Notes: generated by a model from the sequence alone, not told the origin. A stretch of DNA of 64,000 nucleotides from Parvimonas sp. oral taxon 393 str. F0440 (GCA_000223315.2 AFUS01000005.1:1-64000); one strand, 5' to 3'; counted from the stretch's first letter, positions 30,015-40,634 are shown. Translations and numbers: made by a program.

Positions 30015-30706
30015 ATGAAATTAAAAATATTAATGGCTTTACCTATAGATTCGCAAATAAATGATTTGATGTATTCAATGCTAGATGATGAAAATTATGA
30101 AATTACTACAGCCAATAATATTGAGGATACTATAATTTTGGCGGACCAAAAGAATTTTGATATTATTATTATGGATATGTATTTTAAAGATGGCACCGGA
30201 TTGGATTTAAAGAGAAAATTAAATGAATTTTGTGATGTACCAACAATAGTTACTACAACATTAAAAGATGATATGCAAAAGATTTTAATTTTTGAATATG
30301 GTGCTGATGATTACTTAATTTATCCTTTTAATATTCTTGAATTAAAAGCAAGAATTCGTGCTATAATGAGGAGATTTGGTCAAAGAAGAACGGATATTGA
30401 TAATTTAATATTTGCAGATGATTTAGAGTTTAACATTGTTGGAAGAACAGTAAAATTAAAGGGCGAAGAAGTAGATTTAACTGGGAAAGAATTTGATATT
30501 TTATATATAATGGCTATTAATTCAGAAAAAATATTTAGTAGAGAAGACATTGCTAAAATTGTTTGGAAAGAAGAGCATGTTAGCGATTATAGAAAAATTG
30601 ATGTTCATATACGAAGGTTAAGAGAAAAATAAATAAAGGTGATGTTACATACATCCAAACTAAATGGGGAGAAGGATACTATTATAAAAAATACAAGGTT
30701 AACTAG
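30015..30706 (+). CDS. Orphan OmpR-type response regulator with atypical receiver (frameshifted at C-terminus)
   Basis: Restored length is about 230 residues: a receiver domain, then an OmpR/PhoB winged helix with VDLTGKEFDILYIMAINSEKIFSREDIAKIVW and DVHIRRLREKI...GYYY. The phosphoacceptor-like Asp54 (IIIMDMYFKDG) is kept, but the N-terminal acidic pair is replaced by Leu-Pro (ILMALPIDSQ) and the conserved Lys before Pro-Phe is Tyr103 (YLIYPF). That suggests weak or phosphorylation-independent signalling. No histidine kinase gene is nearby. One A is missing in the A5 run near 30627. It lies 10 bases after selB and 9 before pheS. Its target genes are unknown. Confidence 0.85.
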
Positions 30707-30715
30707 GAGAAAAAT

Positions 30716-31735
30716 ATGAAAGAATTAATTAGTAAATTAAGAGATAAAATTATAAATGAAATTAAAGATTCAGATAAAAATAGTTTAGAAGAACTTAGAA
30801 TAAAGTATTTAGGTAAAAAAGGTGAATTTACCAGTGTGCTTAGAAACATGGCAAATGTTTCAAAAGAAGAAAGACCAAAAATTGGAGAGCTAATTAATCT
30901 AACAAAGCAAGAAATTGAGAATATAATAAACGAAAAAATTGAAATGTTTAATAAAATTGAGCTTGAAAAAAGAATTAAGGAAGAAACTATAGATGTCACT
31001 ATAAATAAAAAAATTGTAGATATTGGACATAGACATCCTTTAAATCAAACTATGGAAGAACTTGAAAATTTCTTTATTTCAATGGGATTTTCAGTAATTG
31101 AAGGTCCTGAAATTGAAACTGTTGAAAATAATTTTAATAAGTTAAACTCTCCAATGGATCATCCTTCAAGAGATATGTCAGATACATTTTATATAGATAA
31201 AGAATTGCTATTAAGAACTCATACTTCACCAGTTCAAATTAGGACTATGCTATCAACTAAACCGCCTATAAAAATGGTTTCTGCTGGTAGGACATTTAGA
31301 TTTGATGAAGTTGATGATACACATTCACCGATGTTCCACCAAATAGAAGGACTTGTTGTGGATGAAAATATAAATATGAGTAATTTAATAGATACACTTA
31401 ATACTTTTATTAAAGAGTTCTTTGGAGAAGATATGCAAACTAGATATAGACCTCATTATTTTCCATTCACAGAACCTAGTGCAGAAGTTGACGTATCTTG
31501 TTTTAATTGTAAAGGGAAAGGTTGTAAAGTTTGCAATGGAACAGGATGGAGCATGGAATTATTAGGTTGTGGAATGGTACATCCAAATGTTCTAGAAGCA
31601 TGTGGTATTGATTCCAAAAAATATTCAGGTTTTGCTTTTGGTATGGGAATAGATAGAATAACAATGGTTAAACATAAAATAAATAATATTAGATTATTAT
31701 ATGATAATGATAAGAGATTTTTAGAACAATTTTAA
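30716..31735 (+). CDS. pheS: Phenylalanyl-tRNA synthetase alpha subunit
   Basis: The catalytic subunit of the heterotetrameric synthetase. It is 339 residues, with an N-terminal coiled coil, then class II motifs: HPLNQTMEELENFF, GRTFRFDEVDDTHSPMFHQIEG (motif 2) and GFAFGMGIDRITM (motif 3). An unusual CFNCKGKGCKVCNGTGW stretch is the PheS Cys-rich loop seen in many Firmicutes. There is no T-box leader in the nine bases upstream. pheT follows after 10 bases. Confidence 0.97.
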   Translation: MKELISKLRDKIINEIKDSDKNSLEELRIKYLGKKGEFTSVLRNMANVSKEERPKIGELINLTKQEIENIINEKIEMFNKIELEKRIKEETIDVTINKKIVDIGHRHPLNQTMEELENFFISMGFSVIEGPEIETVENNFNKLNSPMDHPSRDMSDTFYIDKELLLRTHTSPVQIRTMLSTKPPIKMVSAGRTFRFDEVDDTHSPMFHQIEGLVVDENINMSNLIDTLNTFIKEFFGEDMQTRYRPHYFPFTEPSAEVDVSCFNCKGKGCKVCNGTGWSMELLGCGMVHPNVLEACGIDSKKYSGFAFGMGIDRITMVKHKINNIRLLYDNDKRFLEQF

Positions 31736-31745
31736 GGGGGATTAT

Positions 31746-34111
31746 ATGTTATTACCAATAAAATGGGCAAAAGAATACGTTGATATAGATAATTATATAA
31801 TGGATATATGTGATAAAGTTACTCTAACAGGTTCTCATGTTGAGTCTATTGAAAAATTAGGAACAAATATTAAAAATATAGTTATTGGAAAAATTTTAGA
31901 AATATATAGACATGAAAATTCAAAAAAACTTTGGATTACAAAAGTTGATATAGGAAATGAAATTGTACAAATTGTTACAGCTGCTCAAAATTTACAACAA
32001 TTTGATTATGTACCGGTTGCTAAAGTTAACTCTACACTTGCTGATAATACACAAATCAAGGAAGCAAAACTTGCTGGAGAAATTTCACAAGGGATGTTTT
32101 GTAGTTACAAAGAATTAGGATATCCTGATTCTGTTATTCCTAAAGAATATAAAGACGGTGTTCTTAGAATTTTTGATGAAAATATAGTTCTTGGAACTGA
32201 TATTAGAGAAATTCTAGATTTAGATGATACTGTTGTAGAATTTGAAATTACTCCAAATAGACCTGATTGCCTATCTATTGTAGGAATGTCTAGAGAAATT
32301 GCTGCAAGCTTTAATAAAAAATTAAATGAAATTAATATTAAAGATTTAAAAAATATTAATAATAGTAGTTTATTGGAAATCAACATATCTTCAGATAACT
32401 GTAAAAGATATTCTGCTAGTATAATTAAAGATGTTAAAATTGAAGAATCAAATAGAAAAATGCAAAATTATTTATTAAATTCTGGTATAAGACCTATTAA
32501 TAATATAGTTGATTTAACAAATTTTTTAATGCTAGAATTAGGACAACCTCTTCATGCATTTGATTTAGATAAATTAGAAGGAAATATTACTATTAGAAAT
32601 GCTTTTGAAGGAGAAAAAGTAGTTACTTTAGATGATATAGAAAGAACTCTTTCTAGCGATGATATGCTAATATGTGATGATGTAAAGCCTATAGCTATCG
32701 CAGGAGTAATGGGACTTAAAAATTCTGAAATAGATTCTAATACAAAAAACATTTTAATTGAGTCAGCCTTTTTTACAAAGAAAGCAATTAAATTGACATC
32801 AAAGAGATTAGGATTAAAATCTGAAGCTTCAATTAGATATGAAAAGGGACTAACACCGGAACATACAGTAAATGTATTATCTAGATTTTTATATTTATTA
32901 GAAAGATATGTTGATTGTAAAATTGAATCTGTATTTGATGTTAAGAGAGAGGAATTTATTCCTACAAAAATAGAATTTGATCCTAATTTAGTAAAAAGGT
33001 TATTGGGAGTTGAAATAGATAATTCAGAAATTCTTAACTACTTAGAATTATTAGAAATTAAAACAGAAGTAAAAATAATTATATATATTGTACTATTCCT
33101 TATTTTAGAACAGATTTGTCTATTCAGGAGGATATAGTTGAAGAGATAGGAAGACTATATGGATTCTCTAATCTTAATCCTATGCCTATTTTAGCCCCAA
33201 ATACGATAGGTAGAAAAAGCAAGAAGAGAATTTATGAAGATAAGATTAAGAATATTTTATTAAATTTAGGATTGTATGAAATTACAACTTATTCATTTAT
33301 AGGTGGTAATATTATTGGAAAATCAAAGATGAATACTCATAATACAGTTAAAATTTTAAATCCGTTAGGAGAAGAATTTAGCATCATGAGAAAATCATTA
33401 ATTCCAAATGTTATTGATGTTTTAGCTAAAAATTTAAATTATAAAAATGAAGATTTATTAATTTATGAACTTGGTAATACTTTTCACATTGTTAATGGTA
33501 ATAAAGTTCCTTTAGAAAAGAAAAAAGTAGTGATTGGTTGTTATGGGAAATATGATTTTTATTATGTTAAGGATATAGTAGTAAATTTATTAAGTATTTT
33601 AAATATTGAAAATTATGAGTTTGTAAAGAATGCTTCAATTGATTATTTTCATCCTGGTGTATGTGCTGATATAATTGTAAATGGAGAAAAAATTGGTGAA
33701 ATTGGACAAATATCTTATGAGGTTTGTAAGAATTTTTCTATAAAGAAAAAAATATTTGTATGTGAAATAGATATTGAAAAAATTAGAGATAAATCTAGTT
33801 TAGTTAGAATATATGAGCCACTTATTAAATACCCTGCTGTAAAAAGAGATTTAGCTATAATTGTAGATAAAAATATTGATAGTGGTATGATTGAAAAAAT
33901 ATTTAGAGATAATTCAAATAATTTATTAAAGAATGTGGAACTTTTTGACATTTATACCGGAAATCAAATTGATGAAGGAAAAAAATCAATGGCTTATAAA
34001 TTAACTTTTCAATCTAAAGATAAAACATTAGTTGATGAAGATATTAATACCGTCATTGATGGCATGTTGAAAGATTTAAATGAGAAATTGGGTGCATATC
34101 TAAGGTTTTAA
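31746..34111 (+). CDS. pheT: Phenylalanyl-tRNA synthetase beta subunit (frameshifted)
   Basis: The structural and editing subunit. Restored length is about 788 residues: an N-terminal tRNA-binding domain (VIGKILEIYRHENSKKLWITKVDIG), B3/4 editing domain (VEFEITPNRPDCLSIVGMSREIAA), B5 (RPINNIVDLTNFLMLELGQPLHAFD), and a C-terminal ferredoxin-like anticodon-binding domain (YPAVKRDLAIIVDKNI). One A is missing in the A5 run near 33070; restoring it yields NNYIYCTIPYFRTDLSIQED and links the two halves. Confidence 0.95.
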
Positions 34112-34124
34112 TTAGGAGAATATT

Positions 34125-34639
34125 ATGGATGCTAATAAAATAAAAGTTAATATAGCCGGCACGGTTTATACAATAATAGGTGAAAAACAAAGACTGAAGT
34201 AGAAGATATTGCTAATTTTGTGGATGAAGAAATAAAAAAATTACATCTCAAAATTATTTATTAAATTCAACTATGGCTGCTACTTTAGTTGCATTAAATG
34301 TTTCTAGTGATTATTTTGATTTAAAAAAGAAATTAACTTATTGAGTGAAGATAGTGAATTTCCTTTAAAAAACAAGAAGAATTTATAAAAAATAATCAAA
34401 AAATTGAAAAAGAGAAAGAAGAATTAAAACAAACTGTAAAAGAACTAACAGATAAAAATAATGTTTTAGTTCGTACAATAAGTACACTTGAAAAAAGGTA
34501 TGAAAATTTAGAAAAAATTTCTTATGATAATTTCTATGAGTTAAAACAAAAAAATGAAAAAATTATAGAATTACAAAATGAAATTGTTAAAATAAAAAAT
34601 GAATACATTAATAGAATTATTAAATTTGGAGAAAAATAA
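34125..34639 (+). CDS. zapA: ZapA-like cell division protein with long coiled-coil tail (four frameshifts)
   Basis: ZapA crosslinks FtsZ filaments at the division ring. The restored protein is about 172 residues. It begins KIKVNIAGTVYTIIGEK and has VEDIANFVDEEIKK and the ZapA hallmark NSTMAATLVALNVSSDYFDL. After about residue 85 a charged coiled coil (EKEKEELKQTVKELTDKNN and onward) runs to the end, longer than in most ZapA proteins. One A is missing in each of four A runs: 34183-34187, 34233-34239, 34323-34328 and 34367-34372. ATG 34125 follows TAGGAG. zapA next to pheT and mutS2 is a usual Firmicutes order. Confidence 0.8.
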
Positions 34640-34644
34640 TAATA

Positions 34645-36996
34645 ATGAATAATAAAGTACTAAAAACTTTAGAATTTTATAAAATTATAAATATGTTATC
34701 AGACCGTTCTCAAAGCATTATAGGTAAAAAAGTTATTAAAAATTCTGAAGTTTCTACAGATATGATTGAAGTACAAAGACTATTAGATGAAACAGATGAA
34801 GCCTATAGATTTATAGTAAAGCATAGATTACCAGGAATTTCCAATATTCAAGACTTAGAAGAAGACTTTAAACTTTTAGAAATAGGACAATTTTTTTCTC
34901 CTAGAAAGCTTTTAGAAGTATGGAAACTTCTTAACACTTCGAGATTTTTGAAAAATATAATTTCTTATGATGAGTCTTTAGAATTTAAAAATATTTTTGA
35001 ACTTTTAAATTCATTAAATACAGCTGTTCAGTTAGAAAGAGATTTAGAAATATCTATAATATCTGAAGATGAGATTTCTGATGATGCAAGTTCTGATTTA
35101 AAAAGAATTAGAAGAATGATTAAATCAAAAAATGATTTGATTAGAGATAGATTAAATCAATTGATTTCAACATCTGATAAGTTAATGGATAATTTATATA
35201 CTTTAAGGGATGGTAGATATGTAGTTCCTGTAAGAAGTGAATTTAAAAATTCTTTTAAAGGTATTGTTCATGATCAATCTGCATCAGGTCAAACAGTTTT
35301 TATAGAACCTATGTTTGTAGTTGATTTAAATAATGATTTAAAAAAGTTAGAAATTGATGAAGAAAAAGAAATCGAAAGAATTTTAATGGAATTTTCTAAA
35401 CGTGTTTTAGAAATTTTACCAGAATTAATTTCAAATTTAAATGTAATTGCTAATATAGATTTTATATTTTCAAGAGGAAAATTGGCATATGATATGGAAG
35501 CTATTAAACCTATAATAAACAATAATGGAATCATTTCATTAAAATCAGCAAGGCATCCTCTAATTGATAAGGATAAAGTAGTTCCAATTGATATTTCCCT
35601 TGGTAATAGTTTTAATACTTTAGTTATTACAGGTCCGAATACCGGAGGTAAGACTGTAACTTTAAAAACTGTAGGCATTTTAACTTTAATGACTCAATAT
35701 GGACTTATGATACCTTGTGCAGATAATTCAGAAGTGGCTGTATTTGATGAATTATTTGCAGATATTGGTGATGAACAAAGTATAGAGCAATCTTTAAGTA
35801 CTTTTTCATCACATATGAAAAATATAATAGAAATAATAAATAATGCAAAAGAAAATTCTTTGATTCTATTTGATGAACTAGGATCTGGAACTGATCCCGA
35901 AGAAGGTTCGGGACTTTCAATTTCTATATTAAATTATTTCTTAGAAAAAACATTAGAACTATTGCAACAACTCATTATAGTCAATTAAAGATGTATGCTA
36001 TGACAACTGAAAACGTTCAAAATGCTGCAATGGAATTTGATGTTGAAAAGTTAGAACCCACTTATAAATTAATCATTGGTATTTCCGGGAAATCAAATGC
36101 TTTTGAGATTTCAAAAAAATTAGGTCTTGATGAAAGCTTTATAATTAATGCTAAAAAGTTTATATCAAATAATGAATTATCTTTTGATAAATTGGTCAGT
36201 AATGTTGATAATAGGCGTAAAGAATATGAAGAGCTTATTATTGAACAAAGAAAAATATTAAGTTTTAACAAGAAAATTAAAGAAGAATATGAAGAAAAAC
36301 TTGAAAAATTTAATAAACAAAAAGAAAAAAGATAAAAAAATTGGATGAATATATTGAAAATTCAATATATGAAACAGAAAAATTTTGTAGAGAAACAATT
36401 AATCATATAAACAAAGCCAGATCAAAAGAGCAATCTACTAAGTTGAAAAAAATATCTGAAGAAATATTGAAGAAAATAGATAAAATTAATCATTCTAAAA
36501 TGATTAAAAAAGAAAATGAATCTAATATATTAAATGAACCATTAATGTTAGGCGAAGAAGTTAAAGTTCTAAGTTTAAATGAAAATGGATATGTACAGAC
36601 ATTACCGGATAAAAATGGAAATTTACAAGTTAAAATAGGTATTTTAAAAGTAAATGCAAATATTAGTGATATCATTAGAATTGAAAAATTATAGATCATT
36701 CTAAAGATAAAATATCTTATTCAAAATCTAATTTTATTAAAAGTGATAAAATGTTTAATAATAAGATAGATGTAAGAGGATATAATACTGAAGATGCAAT
36801 TTATGAAATTGATAAATTTTTAGATGATTCTTTTATAGCTAATTTAAACGAAGTAACAATTGTTCATGGTAAGGGAACTGGAGTTTTAAGAAAAAATATT
36901 TCAGATTTTCTGAGAAAACATAAGTTGGTTAAGTCTTTTAGCTTTGGTAAATTTAATGAAGGTGGAGATGGAGCTACCGTTGTAAAACTAAAATAG
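34645..36996 (+). CDS. mutS2: Endonuclease MutS2 (three frameshifts)
   Basis: A MutS-like ATPase with a Smr nuclease domain, linked to suppression of recombination and to ribosome rescue in Firmicutes. Restored length is about 784 residues, as in B. subtilis. Visible are the core FSPRKLLEVWKLL and GQTVFIEPMFVVDLNN, Walker A GPNTGGKTVTLKT, Walker B LILFDELGSGTDPEEG, a coiled coil, a KOW-like region and the C-terminal Smr domain (IDVRGYNTEDAIYEIDKFLDD, VTIVHGKGTGVLR). One A each is missing near 35948, 36321 and 36688; the restored joins read ATTHYSQLKMYAMT and EKIIDHSKDK. Confidence 0.92.
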
Positions 36997-37005
36997 GAGA
37001 AAATT

Positions 37006-38742
37006 ATGATAAACTTTAAGGATATAGTTATAGATACTATTTATGATTTAGATATAAATTTAAATAAAGAAGAAATTAAAGAATTGATAGAAATTCCCCC
37101 TAATCCAGAAATGGGAGATTTTTCATTTCCTTGTTTTAAATTATCTAAAACTTTAAGAAAAGCACCAAATTTAATTTCTGAAGAATTGGTAAATAGAATT
37201 AATATAGATAATAGTATATTCTCAAATGTGAAAAATGTTGGTCCCTATATTAATTTCTTTATTAAAAATTTGGAATTTTCTAAAAATGTTATAAAAGAAA
37301 TACTTGATAAAAAAGAAAAATATGGATCTACACAAGATAATTTAGATAAAACTATTGTTATAGATTACTCTTCAACAAATATAGCTAAACCGTTTCATAT
37401 TGGACATATAAGAAGTACATTAATTGGAAATGTAATTAAAAATATATACAAATTTTTAGGCTATAATACAGTTGGTGTAAATCATCTTGGAGATTATGGA
37501 ACTCAGTTTGGAAAAATAATTGCTGCATACAAATTGTGGGGGAATGATGAAGAGATAAATGCTGATCCAATAAATCAGTTACTAAAATTGTATGTTGATT
37601 TTAATAATCTATGTAAAACTGATGAAAAAATGTTAGAAACTGCCAGAGACTATTTTAATAAATTAGAGAATGGAGATGAAGAGTCTGTCAGACTTTGGAA
37701 CTGGTTTAAAGATATTAGTTTAATGGAATTTCAAAAAGTTTATGATAAATTAAAAGTTGAATTTGATTCATACAGAGGTGAAGCTTATCATTCTCAGTTT
37801 ATTGATGATGTTGTTAAAGAACTAGAAGATAAAAATTTATTAATTGAAAGTGACGGATGTAAAATAGTTAATCTAGATAAATATGATTTACCACCTGCTT
37901 TGATTTTAAAAAGTAACTCTTCCAGTACTTATATAACAAGAGATATTGCAACTGCATTAACTAGAAAAAAAGACTATAATTTTTATAAAAATATTTATGT
38001 AGTTGCAACTCAACAAAAATTACATTTTCAACAATTAAAAGCTGTTTTAGAAGAAATGGGATATGAATGGGCTAAAGATTGCATTCATGTTTCATTTGGG
38101 ATGGTAAGTGTAAAAGATGACTTTCTAGGAACTTCAGCAAAGTTAAGTACAAGAGAAGGAAATGTTATATTTTTAAACGATGTACTTGAGAAAAGTGTAG
38201 AAAAAACTCTAGAAATTATAAATGAAAGAAACAATTCTCTTGAAAACAAAGAAGAAATTGCTAAAGAAGTTGGTATTGGTGCTGTTATATTTCAAGAACT
38301 ATTCAATACTAGAATTAAAGATTATTCTTTTGATTGGAATAATGTTCTTAATTTCGAAGGAGAAACTGGTCCATATATTCAATATTCTGCTGCAAGAGCT
38401 AATAGTATATTAGAAAAGAATGATTTTTATTCAAAATTAGATAGTATTGATATTTCAAAAGTTTCAAATTATGAAATGAATATAGATGAATTATCTTTAA
38501 TTAAATCAATCTATAAATTTGAAGATATTTTATTAGATTCAGCAAAAAAATATGAACCTTCAATACTTGCAAGATATATAACTGAAGTTTCAAAATTATT
38601 TAATAAATTTTATAATTCTTGTCCTATAAACAATCAAGAAGAAAATATTAAAGAATTTAGACTTGTATTAACATATTGTACAAGATTACTTATTGAAATT
38701 GGATTGACCCTTTTAGGTATGGATACTCCTAAAAAAATGTAG
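37006..38742 (+). CDS. argS: Arginyl-tRNA synthetase
   Basis: A class I synthetase that needs tRNA for amino-acid activation. It is 578 residues and intact. The N-terminal Add-1 domain ends in NVGPYINFFIKN; the HIGH motif is FHIGHIRSTLIGN; the KMSKS equivalent is the degenerate AKLSTREGN typical of ArgRS; the C-terminal DALR anticodon-binding domain carries GPYIQYSAARANSILEK. AGGAG lies nine bases before ATG 37006. Confidence 0.97.
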   Translation: MINFKDIVIDTIYDLDINLNKEEIKELIEIPPNPEMGDFSFPCFKLSKTLRKAPNLISEELVNRINIDNSIFSNVKNVGPYINFFIKNLEFSKNVIKEILDKKEKYGSTQDNLDKTIVIDYSSTNIAKPFHIGHIRSTLIGNVIKNIYKFLGYNTVGVNHLGDYGTQFGKIIAAYKLWGNDEEINADPINQLLKLYVDFNNLCKTDEKMLETARDYFNKLENGDEESVRLWNWFKDISLMEFQKVYDKLKVEFDSYRGEAYHSQFIDDVVKELEDKNLLIESDGCKIVNLDKYDLPPALILKSNSSSTYITRDIATALTRKKDYNFYKNIYVVATQQKLHFQQLKAVLEEMGYEWAKDCIHVSFGMVSVKDDFLGTSAKLSTREGNVIFLNDVLEKSVEKTLEIINERNNSLENKEEIAKEVGIGAVIFQELFNTRIKDYSFDWNNVLNFEGETGPYIQYSAARANSILEKNDFYSKLDSIDISKVSNYEMNIDELSLIKSIYKFEDILLDSAKKYEPSILARYITEVSKLFNKFYNSCPINNQEENIKEFRLVLTYCTRLLIEIGLTLLGMDTPKKM

Positions 38743-38748
38743 GTGAAT

Positions 38749-39866
38749 ATGGATAATTTATATAATTATTTTAAAAAATTTTCTGATAAAGTATATTTTC
38801 TTACAGTGAAAAATATTAAATTTAATGAAAAAAAATACGAAAATATTGATTTTCCAATCAGTTCAAATGTCCTTTTAGAAAATATAAAAAATAATAAATT
38901 TAATGAAAATATTAATTTGACATACTTTTTAGAAGGAATTTTATTGTTAAATGGAATAGATTCAAACTTTGAAAATATTGAATTTTTAAATGATTTTATC
39001 AAGTCAAAAAATGTTAACTTATTACATTTTGTAAAATCTAAAATTAATTTTAATGATAATAATTATGATACTATAATATATAATTTATTAATTATTAGAG
39101 GATTAATTAATTTAGAAAAAATGATGATTTTATTTTAAAAGTATATACTAAATATCTTTTAATGATTTTAGATTATGATAATAGTTATTATAATATATTC
39201 TTAAATGAAATCAAGATTCTATTATCTGATTTGGAAAGAAAAAATGAAGATGATTATTTGCTAAATATGCTTTATGGTGATTTATATGTAAAAGAAAAAT
39301 TTTATATTAAAGCTAATATATTCTATAAAAAATCTATAACAAATTCAAATAAGATAATTGATAATATTATCAATAAAAAAATACAAGATATTAATGTAAA
39401 AGTTAAAATTGAAGAGCTACTACAACTGGTAGATAGATTTAAGTTTGAAGACTGTTATAAAATATTAAAAAATATTGATAATTTTAATCTAGATAAAGAA
39501 GATTCTTATTGGATTGGATATATATATAATAAATTAAACGAAAACGAAAAAGCTATAGAGTACTACGAAAAATCATTGGATTTAAACGCTGATTTTTTAA
39601 ATATTTTTATAGAACTAGGGTTATTATATTACAAAATGCAAAAAATCGAAAAATCGCTTAAAATTTTCGAAAGAGGACTATCTATATATATAGATGATGA
39701 AAAATTGCTATTTAATAAGATAATATTAGAACTAAAGCTAAAAAAATATAAAAAAGCGAAAGAAGATATGGATAAATTGTTATTGTACGAAGACTTAGAT
39801 AATTCTATAATGAATGATATATTATACTTACAAGAGTTATATAAAGAGGACTTAGAAAAATTTTAA
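38749..39866 (+). CDS. TPR-repeat protein of unknown function (frameshifted)
   Basis: Restored length is about 372 residues. The N-terminal half is not recognised. The C-terminal half has about three tetratricopeptide repeats, for example EDSYWIGYIYNKLNENEKAIEYYEKSLDLN, followed by NIFIELGLLYYKMQKIEKSLKIFERGL. Such repeats mediate protein contacts. No signal peptide or membrane helix is seen, so it is likely cytoplasmic. One A is missing near 39116. The start is uncertain: ATG 38749 is chosen, but the AGGTGA overlapping the argS stop is only two bases upstream, and GTG 38743 is an alternative. It is the last + strand gene before the strand switch. Confidence 0.65.
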
Positions 39867-39921
39867 ATTTAAAATTGTTAATTTTGATTTAATTAATAAA
39901 TTGAAATACATTTATATGTAA

Positions 39922-39965
39922 ATAGAGTAGAGATTATATTTTAATCTCTACTCTATATTTTTAAA
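39922..39965 (+). terminator. Strong terminator closing the + strand gene block
   Basis: A perfect 14-bp stem, ATAGAGTAGAGATT at 39922-39935 with AATCTCTACTCTAT at 39943-39956, a 7-base loop and a TTTTT tail. Confidence 0.85.
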
Positions 39966-39971
39966 TAATTA

Positions 39972-39999
39972 TTTTCGCAAAATTATAGTTTTGCGAAAA
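39972..39999. other. Candidate dif-like Xer recombination site (11-6-11 inverted repeat)
   Basis: Two 11-base arms, TTTTCGCAAAA (39972-39982) and TTTTGCGAAAA (39989-39999), flank a six-base centre TTATAG. This is the geometry of dif sites, and the left arm matches the general XerC half-site pattern RNTKCGCATAA at about 9 of 11 positions if R is relaxed. The perfect symmetry extends to 14-base arms. Neither strand has a U tract after the hairpin, so it is not a terminator. It lies at the strand switch and about 700 bases from a Xer recombinase gene. The perfect symmetry is unlike classical dif sites, so the call is tentative. Confidence 0.4.
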
Positions 40000-40106
40000 T
40001 AACACAAAAAACTCATAATATAAAATAATTTCTATTTTTGATTAAATACTTAAATTAATCTAATATAAATTTATATTAATTTAAAAATTATAATTATTTT
40101 AAAAAA

Positions 40107-40415
40107 TTATTTAGGTTTCTTTTCGTTAAAATTATCTATCTCTCTTTCATCGATATCTATCTTCTTATCTTCTATATTTGATTTCTTTTCTTCGATTTCA
40201 GTATCTTTATTTTTTTCTTTTTCTTCTTTCATTTTTTGATTTTCCTTATTTTTATTATAATTTGTTTTTTGTTGTTCAAGTTTCTCTTTTTCCTGTTTAT
40301 AAATTTTGTAGTTTCTAAAATACAGTATTAACACAAAAAAAGTTATACAAACAATTAAAAAAGATATAATTTTACCAAAGTTTGAGTTAAAAAATTTTTT
40401 TAAATTTGATTTCAT
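40107..40415 (-). CDS. Small membrane-anchored Lys/Glu-rich protein, unrecognised
   Basis: A 102-residue protein with a basic N-terminus (MKSNLKKFFNSNFGK), one hydrophobic segment of about 20 residues (IISFLIVCITFFVLILYF), and a highly charged, probably helical tail made of Lys, Glu, Asp and Asn. ATG is preceded by AGGAG on the - strand. No known domain is seen. It stands alone between the candidate dif site and the divergently transcribed Xer recombinase. Its place at the terminus may be chance. Confidence 0.6.
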   Translation of the reverse strand: MKSNLKKFFNSNFGKIISFLIVCITFFVLILYFRNYKIYKQEKEKLEQQKTNYNKNKENQKMKEEKEKNKDTEIEEKKSNIEDKKIDIDEREIDNFNEKKPK

Positions 40416-40554
40416 TTTAAACTCCTTTTAAACCGTTAAATCTAGCATATTCATTTTAAATAGTATACTTAACTTTTTATCTTTATTTTAATAAAAGATT
40501 ATTATTACAAATTTTTACCTATTACTTCAAATATGTTCATAAAAAACTTCATAA

Positions 40555-40581
40555 TATGATATAATATTATATTATATCATA
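40555..40581. repeat. 11-bp inverted repeat with embedded opposing -10-like boxes
   Basis: TATGATATAAT (40555-40565) and its exact complement ATTATATCATA (40571-40581) are separated by five bases. Each arm contains TATAAT on opposite strands, so it could be paired divergent -10 boxes or an operator between the small membrane gene and the recombinase. The base composition is nearly all A/T, so chance is possible. Confidence 0.35.
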
Positions 40582-40634
40582 AAATATTAATCAAAAGTAC
40601 TTTTATATAACTTTAATTTGAAATTTACTTTACA

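Noticed and set aside
30690-30715. T-box leader before pheS, asnS or argS
   Set aside because: All three genes follow their neighbours by only 9-12 bases, leaving no room for a T-box.
39969-40002. Hairpin as a transcription terminator
   Set aside because: No U tract follows on either strand, and a good terminator already lies just upstream at 39922-39965.
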